Made by a program: the position numbers and the translations under genes. The notes under the pieces are model-generated. The model was not told the DNA's origin and did no database searches. It was given only the letters and a program-made list of their open reading frames with translations. Below, piece after piece: positions 1 through 12,435 of a DNA stretch of 64,000 nt. How positions within the stretch are numbered: position 1 is the stretch's first letter; every line of letters starts with the position of its first letter. The DNA is taken from contig NC_080066.1 of assembly GCF_949987535.1 (NCBI RefSeq), forward strand, positions 132,350,335 to 132,414,334. Direction: 5' to 3'. This DNA is from Balaenoptera acutorostrata. Taxonomy: Eukaryota; Chordata; Mammalia; Artiodactyla; Balaenopteridae.

Positions 1-1080
1 ATGTTTTTCTTTTGCCATCTTGTTTACTATCTTTCACTATAAATTCCTTGTTACATGAGTGTGAAGGGGTGCAGGGGTAGGCAGGCTGTGCTCTCTGTGA
101 TTTCTGGCACTCCATCATCCAGGGACTGGAAGTAGTTGTTCCAAAATAATTATTTACCTTTTGCTGTGGCCTCATCTTTAGGAAACTCTGGTATTGTTTT
201 CTAGAGATTTGAGATTCAATAATATTTCATTTTAAAGAGTTTTCTTGGCAGAACAATTTTTAACTATTTTGAATTTTTACTAACACAGTTGTGGTTGTCA
301 TTTCTGGGTATTCACCATAGAATTGAAAACAATAGTGGGTAGGTAGCTCTAAAATAAAAATATTAGTTATCTGGGTTAAAATTGCAATCAAATTTTCACC
401 CTGAATTCCTCGTCAACATGGTCTAGCTGAGTTTTTCTGAACACACCTTTAGATTAAAAGTATAAAATAAAAATAAATTTAGAGAAATTGGATTCACTTA
501 AATTACTTTTTCACTTTGAACCATAGACAAACTCAGAAAGAATGGAAGCCGAACTTGCCATGGAAATGGGTCACCCATAACTACAGAGGGGGTGCCATCA
601 AACACGACAGAGACCTGATACAGACACATTTTCCTTCACCCGTCTAAGCCAGTCCGCACAAAGGGATTATTGCTGTCACTGGTCCACTGAAGTTTCTAGA
701 ATCTTCCATATGAGGCAGAAGTTTCTACTCCCTGCCTTTCCTACACCTGGCCCTCAAAGGCCTTGCTCTGTTTCTTCTTTCCTCCTCTTTCCTTATTTTA
801 CGATTTCATACATTTTTTTACCCAGTAGGAATCATGACATTATGATGGTACATTTTATATACCATCCTTTATAATGAAACTGCTCTTCTTCTTTTCTAAA
901 ATGTGTATTCTGTAAATGTAAATTTATGCATGCAGCATGATTTGCTTCAGTCAGTGTACCAGATTTTCACATTCAGGCAGTGGGTGAAACAATCAGAATG
1001 CAGTTACATTTCAGTGGAGAAAAAGAATTTTTTTATCTCCCTGTAGCATTTCTAGAACAATGATTCTCAACATGTCAATT
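1..1080. other. Non-coding sequence, nothing recognised
   Basis: AT-rich unique-looking DNA. I see no exon, repeat family or regulatory element that I can defend. Inferred to be 5' intronic or upstream sequence of GNG2. Confidence 0.5.
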
Positions 1081-1096
1081 GGAAAAGTCTTCTTTT

Positions 1097-1437
1097 TTTT
1101 TTTTTTTTTTTTTTAAGGATTTTCTTTTTAATTTATTTATTTATTTATTTTTGTCTGTATTGGGTCTTCGGTTCGTGCGAGGGCTTTCTCCAGTTGCGGC
1201 AAGCGGGGGCCACTCTTCATCGCGGTGCGGGGACCGCTCTTCATCGCGGTGCGCGGGCCTTTCTCCATCGCGGCCCCTCCCGTTGCGGGGCACAGGCTCC
1301 AGACGCGCAGGCTCAGCAATTGTGGCTCACGGGCCCAGCTGCTCCGTGGCATGTGGGATCTTCCCAGACCAGGGCTCGAACCCGTGTCCCCTGCATTAGC
1401 AGGCAGATTCTCAACCACTGCGCCACCAGGGAAGCCC
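1097..1437 (-). mobile_element. CHR-type SINE, subfamily with internal 24-bp duplication
   Basis: Reverse-oriented tRNA-derived SINE. On the minus strand it starts gggcttccctggtggcgcag, carries a pol III A box (TGGCGCAGTGG) and B box (GGTTCGAGCCC), and ends in a (TAAA)n and A-rich tail that appears here as (TTTA)n and poly-T. A 16-bp target-site duplication, ggaaaagtcttctttt, lies at 1081-1096 and 1438-1453. A 24-bp unit is duplicated at 1213-1260. It is nearly identical to the copy at 46123-46465. Confidence 0.95.
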
Positions 1438-2390
1438 GGAAAAGTCTTCTTTTAAATAAAATTTTACAAATCTCAGTATATTATATAATAGAAGGTATAC
1501 TTTCAATGTCCGTTAAGAAAGCTCTTAATTGAAGAGTGCTTTTAAATGAATTTGCATTTGATGTATCACACTGTCATCTACGTATATTTGTGAAAGCGGA
1601 AGAACACATATGTGTAGAATATATTTTACGTGCAGCCTGTCGGAGAACCCCTTGCAGGACTCCGTGACTTTGTTACTAAGCCATACTAGAGGCACAGGCA
1701 TGACAGTTCCTGGATTGTACTCAGGCTGGTGTCCACTGCCAAGTCTCCTTGGCCCAAGCTGGCAGCGAATTGATGGTGCCTTGGGAGAGATTGGTTCCCC
1801 CTGAACATGCTGGCGATGCTTCCCAACCTCTCATTGATTTTTGAGGTGGTGGTTCATACACATGTTTTTTTTCAGTTATGCAGAAATACACAATACAAGT
1901 GCAAACCATTTAAAAACAGAAAATAAAAGCCATTCCTAGAACAACTTAAACAGATGTTTATGACTGGATTAAAAACCATTGAAAATAAGGGTCTTGAGTG
2001 GAAACACACCAACAATAAAAGCAGAAAAGACTATAGCAGTGAAAGCTCATTTCCCTCACTGCACTGGACATTGAGCAGAATTAAACCCACGTATGAAAGG
2101 AGCTCATTTCTTTCATCAGAGACCCTCACTTACAAGGAAATAATGGACAGCTCTTTCAGCTGTTTTGTCCTTTTCTCTTTGTTGGGAGTGTCCTCTTGTG
2201 ACATTTCATTTGAATTACTGCCTGAGTCAATAAAGTAATGGTTTGAAAAGGCAGAAATCTTTTTAAAAGCACAGGATTTTAACTTGAAGTTTTGAGACCA
2301 AGTCAGTTCCAGGCTCTGGTGACCTCTCTTGGATTCAGTCCCCCTCCCCTCATCATCGTGGAGACCTCCCAAGGACAGAGCAAAATGCCC

Positions 2391-2554
2391 GATACTGACT
2401 TTAGTTGCCAGTCGTTACCAATTTGAGGTTGGTGCAAAGTGGAAACCAATGTGAGACTAAGTTTAGGGCATAGATACTGACTTTAGTTGCCAGTCATTAC
2501 CAATTTGAGGTTGGTGCAACGTGGGAACCAATGTGAGACTAAGTTTAGGGCATA
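2391..2554. repeat. 82-bp tandem duplication, two copies
   Basis: Copy 1 is 2391-2472 and copy 2 is 2473-2554, both starting gatactgactttagttgcc and ending gtttagggcata. They abut directly and differ at three positions by eye (about 96% identity), so the duplication is fairly recent. No coding role is visible. Confidence 0.93.
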
Positions 2555-2624
2555 AAGATGGTAATTTATAAGGCTATATGTGTAGATTGGGAAACAGGCA
2601 CTAAAAATTACATAGTTGGTCAGG

Positions 2625-3105
2625 TCCTGTATTAGTTATCTATGACTACATAACAAATTAACCCAAACACAGTGTCTTCAAACAACAAACGTTTATTGTC
2701 AAACAGTTTCTGTGAGTCATGCATCCGGGAGTGGCTTAGCTGTGTGTGTGTGGCTCAGGTGCTCTCAGGAAGCTGCAATTAAGGTGTCAGCTGGGGCTGC
2801 AGTCATCTGAGGCTTCACTGGACGGGAGCATCTGGTTCCAGGATCTTTCATGTGGCTGTTGGCAGGAGGCCTCAGTTCCTCACCCCAGGGGCCTCTCTGT
2901 ACAACTGCTCGTGACATGGTTTCCCCTGGAGCAAGGGATCTGGGAGAAAGCAAGCCCAAGACTTTAAGCTATAGTCTTTTAGAACCTGATTTTAGAAGTA
3001 ACATATCATCATTTCTGCCACACTCTGTTGGTCTCACAAGGGTGTGAATACCAGGAGGCAGGAATTATTGCAGGCAGGTCCTCATGGAGGCTGGCTACCA
3101 CAGGT
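2625..3105 (-). mobile_element. MLT1-type MaLR LTR
   Basis: On the minus strand it runs from tgtggtagccagcctcc to a tail ending in tagttataactaata-like sequence (plus strand: tgtattagttatctatgac). Diagnostic blocks include the ataaacgtttgttg segment and the gtattcacacccttgtgag segment. This is an ancient ERVL-MaLR solo LTR with no internal part. Confidence 0.8.
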
Positions 3106-3348
3106 CCAAATGACCAGCTTTTCTAGAAGCCATGATTGGATAGCTGCATTCTTTGTAAGTCTAAGGAAGACTGCTTGATCAAGTTAATAATAATGATCTA
3201 TCATATTTTGAAAACAAATTTTATATCTAGGCTTAAAATGTAAACTTGATTTTTAGCATAGTTAAGTAAAATATGGTTATAAAGCCTGTAAATAATAGAT
3301 AACAGTGTACAATGTAGAAGTTTAAAGTTTCATGTAAACTCCTTATAA

Positions 3349-3460
3349 CCACAGTTAATAATATATATTTATATATCACTATAAAAACATATTCTAAAAA
3401 CTACAGTTAACAATATATATTTATACAACACTCTAAACCACAGTTAATAAAATACATTTA
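3349..3460. repeat. Degenerate short tandem repeat split by a SINE
   Basis: Three related units start cCacagttaataatatat and contain a tatcactataaaaa block: near 3349, near 3401 (ctacagttaacaatatat) and near 3438. The third is split by the SINE at 3461-3753 and continues at 3766-3785 with tatcactataaaaat. It is AT-rich and non-coding. Confidence 0.6.
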
Positions 3461-3753
3461 GGGCTTCCCTGGTGGCGTAGTGGTTGGGAATCTGCCTGCC
3501 AATGCAGGGGACACGGGTTCGAGCCCTGGTCTGGGAAGATCCCACATGCCTCGGAGCAACTAGGCCCGTGAGCCACAATTGCTGAGCCTGCGCGTCTGGA
3601 GCCTGTGCTCCGCAACAAGAGGGGCCGCGATAGTGAGAGGCCTGCGCACCACGATGAAGAGTGGTCCCCACTTGCCGCAACTAGAGAAAGCCCTGGCACA
3701 GAAATGAAGACCCAACACAGCCAAAAGTAAATAAATAATTAATTAATTTTAAA
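3461..3753 (+). mobile_element. CHR-type SINE, full length
   Basis: Starts gggcttccctggtggcgtag, has the B box GGTTCGAGCCC, and ends in an A-rich tail after acccaacacagccaaaa. A 12-bp target-site duplication, aaaatacattta, lies at 3449-3460 and 3754-3765. Confidence 0.94.
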
Positions 3754-3789
3754 AAAATACATTTAAATATCACTATAAAAATTATTTAA

Positions 3790-4110
3790 ACTTTTTTCGC
3801 GAAATAGTATATTGTAGATCTCTTTCAATGTCAGGATATAAATTCATTCTTTTTACTAACTGCATAATATTCTATTGAATGATTGTACCAAATAGGATAA
3901 CTGTATCAGGATTATCTAACCAGTTTCTACTGTCGGACAGTTAAGTTTTTCCCCATTTTTTGACAAAATAAGAATCGTGTTTGTACACATATCTTTGCAT
4001 GCTGTTTGAGAATTCTTCAGGGTAAATTTTCAAAGTGAATTCTTGAGTAAAAAAAGTATGCGCATTAAAAATTTACTAGATATCACTGAGTTGTCTGCTA
4101 AAAATAATGT
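3790..4110 (-). mobile_element. Old L1 3'-region fragment
   Basis: The sequence from about 3800 (catataatattct-like block, cagtttctactg, ttttttgacaaaata, tacacatatctttgcatg, gaattcttgagt) resembles the reverse complement of mammalian L1 3' UTR sequence. It is divergent and unverified. Confidence 0.45.
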
Positions 4111-4690
4111 ACTTACATTCTTTCCAGTGGTGACAAAAGCACTGAAAACACCTGCCTTCTAATGTCAACATTATTTCCCTTTGCTACAGCTTGCTGTGAT
4201 TTTGAGGAAGGCATATGGTGTTGCACTTGGCAGAGAAACCTGACAAAAAGAAGGGGAGAAAAGGTCTGTGGTGAGATCAGGGCAACCATCAGGGAGAGTG
4301 AAAAGGAGCCCATGAGTGGCTGGTCCCTAGGTAGCAGAAGCCCTTCTGCACATAGATCCAGAGCCCAAGTTTGGCTTCTCTGCTTTGAGTATGAACACTG
4401 GGGATGTGTATCCCTTAACGAGATAACTCTGATGTCTTCAAGTGTCTGTCCATGCATCGGTGAGGGTGGTAATAGAATAGATGAGAAGATAAGGGGGTTG
4501 TAGAAAGCAGCTTCCCCAGTTCTCCCCAACAGCCTGGCACCATTCCTGCTGAAAACCTCACTGTTGCTTCGCCTGACACCTTGGACTCAAGATCCTTTCA
4601 ACAGCACACAAACTGTCTGAGAAAAGTGATGTACTGATATCAGCCACTAATGTGTAAGCTGAGGTTAATATTTCACATTCATTGAAGAGG
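4110..4690. other. Non-coding sequence open in several frames
   Basis: Reading frames of about 110-140 codons occur on both strands here, but they have no recognisable domain, no splice-site context and no composition signal of a gene. I treat the stretch as non-coding. Confidence 0.45.
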
Positions 4691-5120
4691 CCATTCATTC
4701 ACTCATTCATGGGTTCATTCAACAAATACCGATTGGGTACCCGCTGAGGACCAGATGCTATCATAGTCCCTGGGTATATAATCGTGACCCAAAACAGGCA
4801 TCAACATGGAGCCGTCAGTCTAGTGGAGGAGCTGGACGGTGAGCAAATAATCCCCAATATAGTTACAAACTGTAATTCTGTCTAGGAATGAGCCAGGACA
4901 CTGGAAATCTAAAGGATGAGTTGAGGTCAGTAGGGGAGACTCTGCTAGGCAGAAAACAAAGCAACAAATAGCATGCTTGCAAAGGCTTTGAGGTGGGAAG
5001 GCATTGGGCTGTTCTGAGAAACTGTAAAAAGCCAGTGTGGCCAGTAGAAGGCATAGTCGGGGGGATGAGGCTGGAGAAGGGGCCCGGGGCCAGGGCATAC
5101 AGGGCCTACATATCTGGAAA
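4690..5120 (-). mobile_element. L2 LINE 3' end, antisense
   Basis: The block attcaacaaataccgattggg ... gagccgtcagtctagtgg is the reverse complement of the L2 3' end. The following sequence, down to the block near ccagggcatacagggcc, continues the L2 3' region. Confidence 0.7.
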
Positions 5121-7140
5121 TGTTCAAAGGGGCAGATAGGGAGGGGAGGGGGGAGTGATGGACACTGGGCTGGAGGGGAGAGATGTCGGCTGGGTAAGAA
5201 GGCCCCAGCAGCTCCCTTGGCCACGTCTGTCCTTCCCCTCCTTGTCCCCCTGGGTTTCGTGGGCAGAGCACTCTCGGGTTGGGACCTGCTCTACATTTGG
5301 CACTCACTCTAGGGGTGGAACAGCCTTGCCAGGGCCCACCTTCCTGCCCTCATGGACTTAAAAGTCCGTGCCCCACTTTGCCTTTCAGCCGCCTGGGAGG
5401 ATTCCAACAAAAGTCCATCTCTGATTCTATTAATTGAATTACAGAGGAAAGGCCCTAGTGCATTCAGCAAACCTTAATCCAACTCCACGTTACCTTAGAA
5501 CATTCCATGTTTTAAAAAGCCCAGTGCAGCGTGCCTCTAAAGCGGCACTTAATTGACATAATATGGGTCACCTGTCTGCATGGAATTAGCTGGCAGAGCT
5601 TCCAGAACAACCTACTTTCCCTCCCTTTGGCCTCTAGTTTTTGAACTTCTGAAATGCGTTGCTGCCGCTGAAGTCAGTTCTGAGTCATTATTTAACAAAG
5701 AGATGTAGGGTTGAGAGCTCCTAGCTTCAGGGTTGGTCCGGCGGTGCGGTTGAGGGGTGAGAAGGGAATGTGGTCAGGCGCTTGGGAACTGGGCCAGGGG
5801 CCTGTCGGTGCTACTTACCAAGCTGCTCAGCTTCAGCTTTTGCAAGCGTGCAAAACAAAAAGCATCCTATGGCTTGGTGTGCTGCTTTCATGGTGTCATG
5901 CTTTTAATGTCAGGCTTTATAAAAACTGTGCATGTGTGTGTGTTTGGGATGGGGACAGTGAATGAGCAGATTCTGTTATGGGGCAGGGAAGGGAATGCTC
6001 CCCAGCCCTGGAGAATGGAATAGTCCCTGAGCATTACCTTGGTGTCCCTGTGTCCTGTGACCTGGGAAGCCACAGAGCTGAAAGGCTAAGAAAGTGGCCT
6101 GGGAGATCCACCATCTGAGCTCAGATCCTGGCACCACTGTTCAGGGTCCAAGCTCTTAACCGCTTTCCTACACTGCGTCTCAGCCATGTATAAATGTTAG
6201 CTTTCATTAGTATTGGGAGAGAGGGAAGAACGGATGGGGGAAATATGGTAGAAATGGCCAGGAGAGGAAGGTGAGAGTGCTGAATTCCCTGTACCTTGGG
6301 CAGGACTGTGAGCCTCTCTGCGCTCCACGCCCTCACCTCTTGCCCTTTTCACCCTCTACCCCCCAATCCCTTAATTCTAGTGAGTCAGACTAAATACAGA
6401 GTGTGACCTGAGAGTGTTACACCCTTACTGAAACCTCCTGAGCCCGCTTAGGTGAGGGAGAGACTGTCACTTCCTGCTGTTGCTACAGCTGCCCAGGTTA
6501 GTGAAGGCTGCCAAGGGTCTGTCCAGGGGTACCTGCAACCATGGCCAGGGCAGAGCCCCTCTTGTGGGTTGAGTCCTGTCCACTTTCATTACTGATGGGC
6601 TTCTTCAGACCAGAGGAAGTTCCCCAGGGGTGAAATTCTCAGAACAGAACTGTATGATTGACCAAATCTGACGTTCTAGAGAAGAGTTATTCCCTGCAGG
6701 GTTACCAGCCTAGATTCTTTCTTCCAATATGTCAATAATTCTAATATAAGACCAAAGTCACCACACAGGGGAACATCATGTGAGCAGGCCTTTCTAAAAT
6801 CCTTACTCCAGATATTATGCTGCAATCCGTATCTCTGTTGCCTGGCTTGGTTTTGTTTCATTTCCTTGAGGTGGGAGATTGCCTAGGAAAGGCTAAAATA
6901 AATATTTAGGTAAAACTGCTGAAGTTCATTAACTCTGCTGGGAGTTAGCTTAACCTGTAATCTTATAGTTTGGCTTTCAAAGGGAAGCTACTGCTGAAAT
7001 GTTCAGACATGGAGCTTACTGATGTCTGCTGTCTAGTTTTGAACAGTGGGTGGGGACACAGAGAGAGCAGAAGTGACAGTTGTTAAATCCAGGTGGATGG
7101 TATATGGTTTTATTCTTTCAACTTTTCTGTATGTTTCCAA
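5120..7140. other. Unique non-coding sequence
   Basis: No repeat family or exon recognised. A stretch at about 5400-5690 is rich in homeodomain-like TAAT/ATTA motifs and looks like a candidate conserved element (see findings). 5700-7140 shows nothing I can name. Confidence 0.4.
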
Positions 7141-7160
7141 TTTTTAAAAATAAGTTGGGG

Positions 7161-7512
7161 ATATCATATGCTATTGCTTATATGTGGAATCTTAAAAAAA
7201 AATGATACAAATGAACTTACACACAAAACAGAAATAGACTCACAGACATAGAAAACAAACTTATGGTTACCAAAGGGGAAAGGCGGGGAGGGATAAATAG
7301 GAGTTTGGGATTAACATACGGTATGCACACTACCCTATATAAAACAGATAACGAACAAGAACCTGCTGTATAGCAAAGGGAACTATACTCAATATTTTTT
7401 AATAATCTATAAGGGAAAAGAATCTGGGAAAAAAGAGATATAACTGAATCACTCTGCTGTATACCTGAAACTAACACAAAATTGTAAAGCAACTATACTT
7501 CAATTTAAAAAC
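7161..7512 (+). mobile_element. L1 3' end, 5'-truncated
   Basis: Typical cetartiodactyl L1 3' end: atatgctattgcttatatgtg, then a region with cctgctgtatagcaaaggg, ending ttgtaaagcaactatacttc plus A-rich tail. A 12-bp target-site duplication, aataagttgggg, lies at 7149-7160 and 7513-7524. Confidence 0.93.
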
Positions 7513-7795
7513 AATAAGTTGGGGAAAACTAAACATATTTAAAAAAATAAGGTTTATGGGGAAGAGTTAAAAAACACAGTTGCTATTGGTGGGGTCTGTA
7601 CAATGGAAGGGTTGGTGGTCTTTTCTCCCATGTCATCATCTACAGGACCAGCAGAGACCTGGAGAGGTTGTGTGTCGCAGGGGCAACAGAAGGAAAAGCA
7701 GTGCTCCAGATAAAGAAATAAATCCCATGGTTGTTAATACTGCTTCAGAAATCTAAGTTACTGTGGGAGTGAAGTTTACAACCTTTAAGTTATAT

Positions 7796-8113
7796 ATATA
7801 TTTTTTAACTTTTAATTTTTAATTTAATTTAATTTATTTATTTATTTATGGCTGTGTTGGGTCTTCGTTTCTGTGCGAGGGCTTTTTCTCCAGTTGCAGC
7901 AAGCGGGGGCCACTCCTCACCGCGGTGCGCGGGCCTCTCACTATCGCGGCCTCTCCCGTTGCGGAGCACAGGCTCCAGATGCGCAGGCTCAGTAATTGTG
8001 GCTCACAGGCCCATCTGCTCCGCGGCATGTGGGATCTTCCCAGACCAGGGCTCGAACCCGTGTCCCCTGCATTGACAGGCAGACTCTCAACCACCGCGCC
8101 ATCAGGGAAGCCC
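7796..8113 (-). mobile_element. CHR-type SINE, full length
   Basis: Reverse-oriented; tail at left as (TTTA)n, head at right as cagggaagccc. Pol III B box present on the minus strand. An 11-bp target-site duplication, ttaagttatat, lies at 7785-7795 and 8114-8124. Confidence 0.93.
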
Positions 8114-8124
8114 TTAAGTTATAT

Positions 8125-11100
8125 TTTTAACTCTAATGTTAAGATCAAGGTCCTCCATATTTTCCCTTGAAACTGATCCAGCAACATCAACAAAAATGTT
8201 GCACGTATATATGAAATATTTTTTCCTTGATGTGTTTCATTTCATATATATGAAAAATAATGAAAAGAACCTCATTAAAAATTTATCTCTACATGGTGGG
8301 ATTACAGATGCTTTTTATATTTTTCATATTACCTCTCTGAATTTTCCAGATATTTTCCAAGTGACACATTTTATAATCAGGAAAAAGTCAGTATTATACG
8401 AAAAATAAATGTCATATAGGTAGTATCTCTATGTAACTTGTTTTCTATACTTATCACTATTAACTACCACATTGAATGGGATGTATTTCTTTTATTTAGA
8501 AATTAAAGTGAGAAATTTCCAGAGAGTCTGCCCTATATCTTAACAAGAGTTAATAAATAAACATTGGATGGCTTTCTTCATACTTTTAATATTATGAGTC
8601 TTGACCACCTTAATAATTTGCCCAATTTTGAGGAGTTTTTCACATTTACTGATTCTTAACAGTGCTTTGGCCAGTACCTCCACAATTTCAACCTTACTTT
8701 CTTTAAAACTCTTGAGCAAAAACATCTTGGCCTGGTAACTTCTCTAGATGGCAGTTAGTCTGGTCGAGAATGTTATGTGCATTGACCACTGTTTGACTTA
8801 ATTGCTCAGACATTTCTCTTTCCCAAGATTATTTTCAGATCAGAATCTCCCCAGTGGTTTCCTCAATAAAGACCAATGCCAATAATTCATTTAGTTTCTT
8901 GACAAGCATATTTTCATCCGTAGGCCCATATTATGTCTACAAATAACCAAATGATTTTTTTTTAATTTGCATGAATGAATTTTATAAAGGACTCACAAAA
9001 TTCCTTCTGGCCTAATTTCAAATTTTTACCCAATTTGCCATATTTAGTAGGTCTATTTGAACCATGTTTAGGTAGGAATTTCCAAATATGTGCTTAATAC
9101 TGGGAGTCACTGTATCGAGTATAAAGTTCAAGGTTTTTTGTTTGCTTGCTTGTTTGCTTTTTTATATACTTTTGCAGAAGGTGCTTAAGTTGTGATCATC
9201 TTCTGTTTCTTGAGGCTGTAGTGGTTCCATTTTTGCTCTTCTTTGTGTCTGTCTCCACTTTTATGCCAGCTACAGGCTGCCAGACATGACAGCATCATTG
9301 CATAGGGGTCACTGGGCAACAAGAAATGGATATCAGACCAAGGTAAAATGGAAGAGGACTGCCATCTTGGGCAGCTTTGGTAGACCCAAAGAAACACTGA
9401 CCACAGTGACCATAACTCCTGCTTAATCCTTTCTCCCTGAATCTTCTTGAAGAATCCTTCCTGCTAAGGGTGCAGAGTGAAGAAGAAATTAGAATAAATG
9501 GAAACTGTTTTGACAGGAAGTTTGGTAAATCATCTTGGGTGCTAAGCCCCATGTAACACTATCTGAGAGTAATGAGATGACCTCAGTTTTTATCTAGTTA
9601 AAGCTTTAAAGAGACCATGTGCGTAATGTACTTCGGGTGCTTATCACTCATTCATTCATTCATTTGTAAGTGAAATACCTAACTGAAGGAGTTTAAGGGA
9701 GCTCCTTTGCAGCCATGATCTGGTGGGTCCAGTAACAGAGAGAGATGTTACTCTTGGCAGATGAAACTTGTTGGACAGATTCCCATGGGCTAGTTAGCTT
9801 GATCAGACTTTATTTGAACAATGTGTTTTGGTTTTTTTTTTAAAGTGTAATACAGGTTTGAATTGGTCTTTAATATTGACCTGAGTCACTCACATATTCA
9901 TAGTCTTGGAAGAAACCTGAAGATAATATGATTGGCAGCTCTTTCAATAAGACAGGGGAAATGGAGAAGAGATACACATGGCTTCCTGTTGTGGCTTACT
10001 GCCTTGCCCTCTGCCATCAAGAAGGGCCAAAGAGCCTGTCACTTCATGATTTCCCCCTTGGGTTTAACTTCAGGGGCATTTCTTTCTACTTGTGAGTTTG
10101 CTTTGCTTTTACCTTGTCAGGAAACTATGTAACCCAAAGTACTCACAGTTGTGCCTCTGCTATTCAGAAACTTTGGCCATGTTTAGAAATTGAGTATATT
10201 AATCAGTTCAATTATCTGTTCCCCATGCTTCCTTTCATCTTTGTTCTTTTCTTAGAATAAGGGCATCATCCTTACAGGAAAAGAGCCCTATCAAGGCCAT
10301 TAACTAGCTTATGGATAAGAATGGCAAATTTTGGTTGAGAAATTTATGTTTTATCTTAATGTGCTTTGTTCCATTAATGAGAGAAAAGGAAGTGTTTGAG
10401 TGTAATAATTATGACTGATTTCTAATGTAATGTGTTTTGTTCCTTGTAAACTGTTACTGCCTCAAATAAAACGAAAAGAGCAAAGTATAATTTTATAAAT
10501 TAATTCATAAAAGACACCTAAGCTGCTCTCAGGATATGGGAGGATTTAGAGAAGCAGCAGGAAAACAAATTAAACTTGGGATAAATGGAAAATTAGGGTG
10601 AAATGGGTAAATATGATATACTAACAGCTGCCTGTTTTCTTCTGTAGTAGACTTGTCAGTATGCAGCGGGGCTCACACCACCCTTCAAGCAAACCCCAAT
10701 CCTTGCCAACACCTTTCCCCCAGTCAGATTAAAGTGACCTTCTATTGAAAAAAAAAAAAAAAAACAAAACTTCTTCTATGAATGTTAGGCCCTTAAAATA
10801 ATTTCTCCTGAACAAAAAAAAATGATGTTTTTCTAAAATGTTTTGTGACAAAATGCTAATTTAAAAAAAGTAGCATTGCTCTGAATTAGTTCTTTGAAAG
10901 GTACACATACTTAGCATGGAATAATCATTTTTGCCTACATATGTAAATTAAAGGTCATGTGCTTAGAACTTTGGAAATAAATAGTATACTCTTTTCTCAG
11001 GTAGAAACACACTGCAGAATACCACCTTTGGGCTTTTTCATTCTCCTGGGAGTGTGACAGTAGGTGACAATTGACAACAATATTTATTGTAAGAATAACC

Positions 11101-11177
11101 TATAATTACTGTCATTTTTCAGAGAGGGAGGCATTAGAAATACAAAGGATACAGTGGGACTGTTATAAAAGTCAACC
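8125..11177. other. Non-coding sequence, AT-rich
   Basis: No exon or named repeat can be defended. 8537-8960 read on the minus strand looks like decayed coding sequence with a 61-codon open stretch (see findings). A poly-A run of about 18 bases is at 10747-10764. A short attc repeat lies near 9647-9663. Confidence 0.4.
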
Positions 11178-11282
11178 TCAAAGATAAATTCCTTGAGAAC
11201 AGGACCTCTTCTTGTTTCTTTGTTCCCTACTTTACAACATACTACACAGAGTAGGCACCAAATGAGTAAAGAATGATTGATT
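11178..11282 (+). mobile_element. L2 LINE 3' end fragment
   Basis: aattccttgagaacaggacc ... acagagtaggcaccaaatga followed by gaatgattga matches the sense 3' end of L2 (ctccttgagggcagggac ... cataaatgaatga pattern). Confidence 0.65.
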
Positions 11283-12201
11283 CTATTAACAAAATCAGGC
11301 ATCGTTCTATCTACATAATCATTTTATTTCTGTATGAAAGTTCCTTGTGTTGAGTGGTAGCTGATAGTGTCTAACCAAGGGCTAATTTTAGATAGAAAGC
11401 CATGTTTTAGATCTAGTGTTATTTTAGCCAGAAGAAAATACAGAGATTGAGTGGGTGCTGGAACATCTCCATTAATTGCCCCCTGAAGATGTATGGAGTA
11501 GATGAGAATAGTGCACCGATGGCAGAACATGGTGGGAAAATTTGCACATTGGCTTCCCACAAGGACCTATTTTGTGCTGTTATTTCATATTTCAGTCTCT
11601 AGGATACCAATGTTATAACATCTTAAAGTACTTAAATTTCACCACCAAAATAATTCTGAAAAAAAAAAAGAAATGGAAATTAATGAAATTAAACACATTC
11701 TCCTGGGAGAACAGAATTTGTAGCTGGTGCAGCATCAGCGGTGGTCGGTAAGAGGGGAGGAAGCCAGGAGCAGAAGAGTGCGACCCAGGGAGACCCAGCT
11801 GCCTGCAGTGTGGTGGGGGCAATGCAGGGTGCCTGGGATCACACTCGGGTTGGTGTAGGTATCCCAGGTGCCGTGTGATGGACAGAGGATGTCAGGTAGT
11901 GAATAGAGTCAGGGTTTCATCTGCCAGCTTCGATGCTACATTCTAATAGCATTTATTAAGATTCAGGAAGGAAGGTCTGGCCATCGGGGGTTGAGGCCTG
12001 GCAGAATGCCCAACTAAATGGGCAGGATGCAGGGAACATTACCTGGGTGCCCAGGTGTTCCCCAGTTCCCTGGCCATAAGGCTTAAGAAGCAAAATCTAT
12101 TTCAGACCTTACCCATTGCTGGAGATCTGATTTTATATACACTGCTAGGTTTGTCCAGGGCTGCTTGGGTACCAGGCGGTCAGAGTCTGCCAAAAGTAAG
12201 G

Positions 12202-12268
12202 CAGATTTTTAAAATATCTATCCATCCCAACTTATACAAAGGTATTTTCTAAAAATCAAAAAGCAGCT
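12202..12268. repeat. Local repeat copy A (uninterrupted by L1)
   Basis: gcagatttttaaaatatcta through aaaggtattttctaaaaatc matches copies at 13091 and 14251 but lacks the ~50-bp segment between two 'attttt' words and lacks the L1 insertion. It looks like the pre-insertion state with an internal deletion. Confidence 0.7.
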
Positions 12269-12435
12269 GGTAGCTGGAAAGGAGGAGGGACAGGCTAGGG
12301 AAGACTTGGCCTAACGGACTTTCCCTAAACCTTTGGTAGTCCTTAGGCATGTGAGTGCAACTTCAGCTGATCCGTCTCCCTTTCAAAATGATATTGCCTT
12401 TCTGAAATTTCTTCCATCCAACGTGAAAACAGTCC

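Noticed and set aside
1079..1532. Overlapping open frames of 76-112 codons on both strands at 1079-1532, and near-identical ones at 46011-46503
   Set aside because: They lie in CHR SINE copies. The CpG-rich SINE body is open in several frames at once, and the same peptides recur at every full-length SINE.
3461..3560. tRNA-like heads with canonical A and B boxes, here and in the other CHR copies
   Set aside because: They continue into SINE bodies and tails and have target-site duplications, so they are retroposons and not tRNA genes.
4113..4529. 138-codon minus-strand frame
   Set aside because: The opposite strand is equally open; no domain or exon signals.
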